From Oscillospiraceae bacterium (GTDB lineage Bacteria > Bacillota > Clostridia > Oscillospirales > Ruminococcaceae), in NCBI GenBank assembly GCA_900765125.1, contig CAAFQL010000009.1:1-16133 (forward strand): 16,133 nucleotides of DNA, given 5' to 3'. The position numbers were made by a program, and so were the translations under genes. Of the stretch, positions 14,157-16,133 are shown piece by piece. The notes under the pieces are model-generated. The model was given only the letters and a program-made list of their open reading frames with translations. It did not search any database and had not been told where the DNA came from. Position 1 is the stretch's first letter. Every line of letters begins with the position of its first letter.

Positions 14157-14858
14157 ATGCCAGATAAAAAAAGCTTTATATTTTACACAAATACTAAAGA
14201 AGTTTTACAAATTCTATCAGATGAACAGCTTGGACGTTTGATGCGATTGCTTATTGATTTTGCTGAAGAAAGAACGCTAAAAAATGATATAGATGACCCG
14301 TCTGTAAATATGGCTTACCGTTTTATAACAGCTCAAATGCAGCGTGATTTTGATAAATGGGAGAATACCCGTAAAAGGCGTTCAGAAGCAGGCAAAAAAG
14401 GCATGGCTACTCGGTGGAATGATAACGAAGCTAAACAAACGATAACAAATGATAACAAGGCTAAACAAACCATAGCAAATGATAACAAGGCTAAACAAAC
14501 CATAACAAATATAACTGATAATGTTAATGTAAATGATAATGGTATTATTATAAATAATAATAATAATATATCTGCTGTTTCTCCGAAACAGCAGAAACCC
14601 AAAAGAAAACGTTATGGAGAATATAATCATGTTCTTTTGACAGATTCACAATATGAAAAGCTTATCAGTGATTACGGGGAACAAACCACGAAAGAATACA
14701 TTGACAAAATAGATCAGTGGATTCAGCTTAAAGGCAAGTCACCATACAAGGACTTTAACCTTGCTATCAGAAATTGGATAAAACGAGACGGCACACCAGA
14801 AAAGGAGGAAATCAATGAAAAATATGCAGGAACAGCAGCAATGCAAGGGATTATTTAA
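14157..14858 (+). CDS. DUF6291 / replisome-organizer-like protein with repeat linker
   Basis: The 233-residue protein has three parts. Residues 1-85 (KSFIFYTNTKEVLQILSDEQLGRLMRLLIDFAEE, ending in a basic AGKKGMATRW segment) match the DUF6291-type N-terminal domain. Residues 88-147 are a low-complexity Asn/Lys linker with three 10-residue repeats (NDNKAKQTIA type). Residues 150-215 (KRKRYGEYNHVLLTDSQYEKLISDYG, YIDKIDQWIQLKGKSPYKDFNLAIRNWIKRDG, in two blocks) match the C-terminal domain of phage replisome organizers that work with a helicase loader. It probably binds the element's origin and recruits the next gene's product. AGGAG at 14143-14147 is about 9 bases upstream. Its 3' end overlaps the loader gene by 44 bp in another frame. 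Confidence 0.8.
   Translation: MPDKKSFIFYTNTKEVLQILSDEQLGRLMRLLIDFAEERTLKNDIDDPSVNMAYRFITAQMQRDFDKWENTRKRRSEAGKKGMATRWNDNEAKQTITNDNKAKQTIANDNKAKQTITNITDNVNVNDNGIIINNNNNISAVSPKQQKPKRKRYGEYNHVLLTDSQYEKLISDYGEQTTKEYIDKIDQWIQLKGKSPYKDFNLAIRNWIKRDGTPEKEEINEKYAGTAAMQGII
14418..14507 (+). repeat. Three 30-bp in-frame tandem repeats
   Basis: Units start at 14418, 14448 and 14478, each coding NDN[E/K]AKQTI[T/A]. The second and third differ by very few bases. An AAT-rich tract (about 14519-14566) follows. The length can probably change by slippage without breaking the frame. Confidence 0.85.
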
Positions 14859-15612
14859 CAGCGTATTGAACCGTGCTTTTGCTATACCGGAGAACGTTAT
14901 ATTTGCAGACCCAGAACCGAAAGCACGCCCACCAGTAAAAGATATTTTTTATGATTTAAATACAAGCAGATATGGCTATATAGATTGCCCTGAGTGTGAT
15001 AACAGGGGTTGCGATAAATGCTTGCCGATACGTAGAAGCATTCAAAGGATAAAGAAAAGTGGTTTAGGTGAACTTCTGGATAGATGTACATTTGAAAACT
15101 TTACAACACCTGAATCGTGGCAGCAGCACGCTAAAGATCGCATAATTGCCTATACACAGAGCAGGTCAGATTCATGGCTTTACTTTGCAGGACAATCAGG
15201 CTGTGGCAAAACTCACCTTTGTACAGCTGCTTGCAAATGCTTTTTAGATACTGGTTATTCAGTGCTGTATAAGCTTTGGCGTGACCTTGTGCATGAATGG
15301 CAAGGCGTACAGTTCAAGCCGGAAGAGTATAATAAATTTATGCAGGGGCTAAGAGATGCAGACGTGCTGTATATAGACGATTTCTTGAAAACTCCTGATA
15401 AGAATGCCATAGGACGTGAACTTACTGCTGCATATGAAATTATAAATACAAGATATAACTTGGGTGGCAGGACTATTATTTCATCAGAGCTGCATCTCAA
15501 TGAACTTTGCGAACTTGAAGAAGCTACAGGCGGACGTATTTCAGAGCGTGCAGCAGGTCATATTGTGCAGATACAGAAGAGCAAGGGACGTAATTTCAGG
15601 CTTAGAACATGA
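14815..15612 (+). CDS. DnaC-like helicase loader ATPase
   Basis: The 265-residue protein is an AAA+ ATPase of the DnaC/IstB-like helicase-loader group. The Walker A motif is GQSGCGKT (126-133), Walker B VLYIDDF (184-190), a sensor region TIISSEL (220-226) and an arginine-finger-like GRISERAAG (240-248). Before it is a four-cysteine cluster at Cys58, Cys61, Cys66 and Cys69 (CPECDNRGCDKC), probably a zinc site, as in other phage loaders. It likely loads the host replicative helicase onto the element's origin together with the preceding protein. AAAGGAGG at 14801-14808 lies inside the upstream gene, and the 44-bp overlap suggests coupled translation. Internal residues give no sign of truncation. 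Confidence 0.92.
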   Translation: MKNMQEQQQCKGLFNSVLNRAFAIPENVIFADPEPKARPPVKDIFYDLNTSRYGYIDCPECDNRGCDKCLPIRRSIQRIKKSGLGELLDRCTFENFTTPESWQQHAKDRIIAYTQSRSDSWLYFAGQSGCGKTHLCTAACKCFLDTGYSVLYKLWRDLVHEWQGVQFKPEEYNKFMQGLRDADVLYIDDFLKTPDKNAIGRELTAAYEIINTRYNLGGRTIISSELHLNELCELEEATGGRISERAAGHIVQIQKSKGRNFRLRT

Positions 15613-15655
15613 TAAGTTAAACTATCACATATACGCCGACCGGAAAGGCGAGATC

Positions 15656-15973
15656 ATGAAAAAATCACGTTTGCAGCAGATGTCAGACATAGAGATCAAA
15701 TGGTTTTGTTTGCAGTATAACGATAAATTGAGATATACAAAAGCATATCCCGATTCTGAACTATCACGCAGATATATTCAAGATATAAACATGATAGAAA
15801 CAGCATTGCATATTGTAACAAATGTTGGTACATACGAGCCATTAAAAAAGCATATTACAAATAAAAATATTCCTTATGAAAGGCTTGGAGCTGTTCCGAT
15901 GGGACGTAGGCAGTTCTATGCAATGAGAAGAAAGTTCTTTGAAACATTACAGCGACTGAGATATGATAGTTGA
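15656..15973 (+). CDS. Hypothetical phage/element protein (105 aa)
   Basis: I do not recognise the family with confidence. The 105-residue, basic, helical protein runs MKKSRLQQMSDIEIKWFCLQ and ends IPYERLGAVPMGRRQFYAMRRKFFETLQRLRYDS. The C-terminal pattern looks like a short HTH, as in late-gene regulators of Firmicutes phages (ArpU/RinA-like), but this is tentative. An in-frame start at 15464 lies inside the loader gene and would add 64 residues. I chose ATG 15656 because GGAAAGGCGAG (15642-15652) lies just before it and the extra sequence is the loader in another frame. It is 43 bp after the loader gene, in the same operon. A terminator-like hairpin follows 9 bp after the stop. Confidence 0.7.
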   Translation: MKKSRLQQMSDIEIKWFCLQYNDKLRYTKAYPDSELSRRYIQDINMIETALHIVTNVGTYEPLKKHITNKNIPYERLGAVPMGRRQFYAMRRKFFETLQRLRYDS

Positions 15974-15982
15974 TATAAAAAT

Positions 15983-16018
15983 AACCGAGTGTAGGTATAG
16001 ACTTGCACTCGGTTTGCT
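15983..16018 (+). terminator. Hairpin ending the early/replication operon
   Basis: AACCGAGTG (15983-15991) and CACTCGGTT (16006-16014) form a perfect 9-bp stem with a 14-nt loop, followed only by a short TTT. It lies 9 bp past the last gene's stop and is a plausible but weak terminator. Confidence 0.6.
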
Positions 16019-16029
16019 GTATATATAAA

Positions 16030-16087
16030 GCCACGATTGCAATTAGTGGCATAATCCCCCCACTATGTAGAGATTCAGCACGTGGGG
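16030..16087. other. Non-coding hairpin-rich region at the right edge
   Basis: After the terminator no gene is visible to 16133. It contains GCCAC/GTGGC (16030-16034 with 16046-16050), enclosing the palindrome ATTGCAAT, and CCCCAC/GTGGGG (16058-16063 with 16082-16087). The decamer ACGATTGCAA at 16033-16042 also occurs in the control region at 12465-12474. It could be an operator, origin or transfer-origin site, or the leader of a gene beyond the window. I cannot decide between these. Confidence 0.4.
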
Positions 16088-16133
16088 ACAACTGTTATAA
16101 GGGGCATATTTTTCGCAGAATAGGGAAAAATCA

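Larger units (their letters stand above)
10095..16133. mobile_element. Left part of an integrated element (prophage or IME/ICE) at tRNA-Thr; right end outside window
   Basis: The segment begins right after tRNA-Thr(GGU). It carries a tyrosine integrase, an XRE repressor, a divergent regulatory region, a Rha-type regulator, an excisionase-like protein, a replisome-organizer-like protein and a DnaC-like loader. No second copy of the tRNA 3' end is present up to 16133, so the other attachment site is beyond the window. Because the tRNA is intact, the element probably carries the replacement 3' end. Structural, packaging or relaxase genes are not in the window. The left boundary is approximate. 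Confidence 0.85.

Noticed and set aside
14418..14507. Direct repeats considered as a small CRISPR array or iteron origin
   Set aside because: The units are contiguous without spacers, in frame and within a coding linker. Iterons cannot be excluded, but nothing supports them.
15464..15655. 64-residue N-terminal extension of the 105-aa protein
   Set aside because: It lies within the helicase-loader gene in another frame, and a good SD sits just before ATG 15656.

Overview
The window looks like chromosomal DNA of a low-GC Clostridia bacterium, most likely Oscillospiraceae/Ruminococcus-like. The grounds are a 697-residue type III glutamine synthetase, a type III pantothenate kinase, a fused ribBA gene, an FMN-riboswitch-controlled riboflavin operon, strong SD sequences, and sigma-A-type promoters. 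The genus is inference. The window has two parts: ordinary chromosome (1 to about 10094) and the left part of an integrated mobile element (about 10095 to the right edge, where it is cut off).

Chromosomal part. On the left is the 3' end of an O-acetylhomoserine sulfhydrylase-like gene (1-267). A CDP-glycerol glycerophosphotransferase family gene of cell-envelope type follows (363-2153), with an unassigned C-terminal extension. It ends at a strong bidirectional terminator (2159-2203) shared with the convergent coaX. Upstream of coaX on the minus strand is glnN (3035-5128). Between glnN and the riboflavin genes lies a divergent control region of about 440 bp. It holds a minus-strand promoter for glnN and, on the plus strand, a near-consensus promoter, an FMN riboswitch and a transcription terminator. 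The riboswitch sequence shows a readable three-way switch (P1, antiterminator, terminator). The operon is ribD-ribE-ribBA-ribH followed at 30 bp by a Cof-type HAD phosphatase. Together these encode every step from GTP and ribulose-5-phosphate to riboflavin. The HAD gene is a good candidate for the dephosphorylation step that the named rib genes do not cover.

Mobile part. A tRNA-Thr(GGU) gene with its own promoter (10019-10094) marks the probable integration site. Immediately downstream are a terminator, a tandem 10-bp repeat typical of integrase arm sites, and on the minus strand a tyrosine integrase and an XRE-type repressor. A 216-bp control region (12295-12510) carries a 28-bp direct repeat, four copies of a CGATTG-type box and two face-to-face promoters. 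It separates these lysogeny-type genes from a rightward module. That module encodes a 63-aa HTH protein, a 99-aa zinc-finger protein, a Rha-type regulator, an excisionase-like HTH protein, a DUF6291/replisome-organizer-like protein, a DnaC-like helicase loader and a 105-aa protein. The layout fits a temperate phage or an integrative mobilizable/conjugative element. No structural, packaging or relaxase gene is in the window, so the two cannot be told apart here. The last 160 bp are non-coding and rich in hairpins.

I did not find CRISPR arrays, rRNA genes, transposases or a recognisable defence operon.
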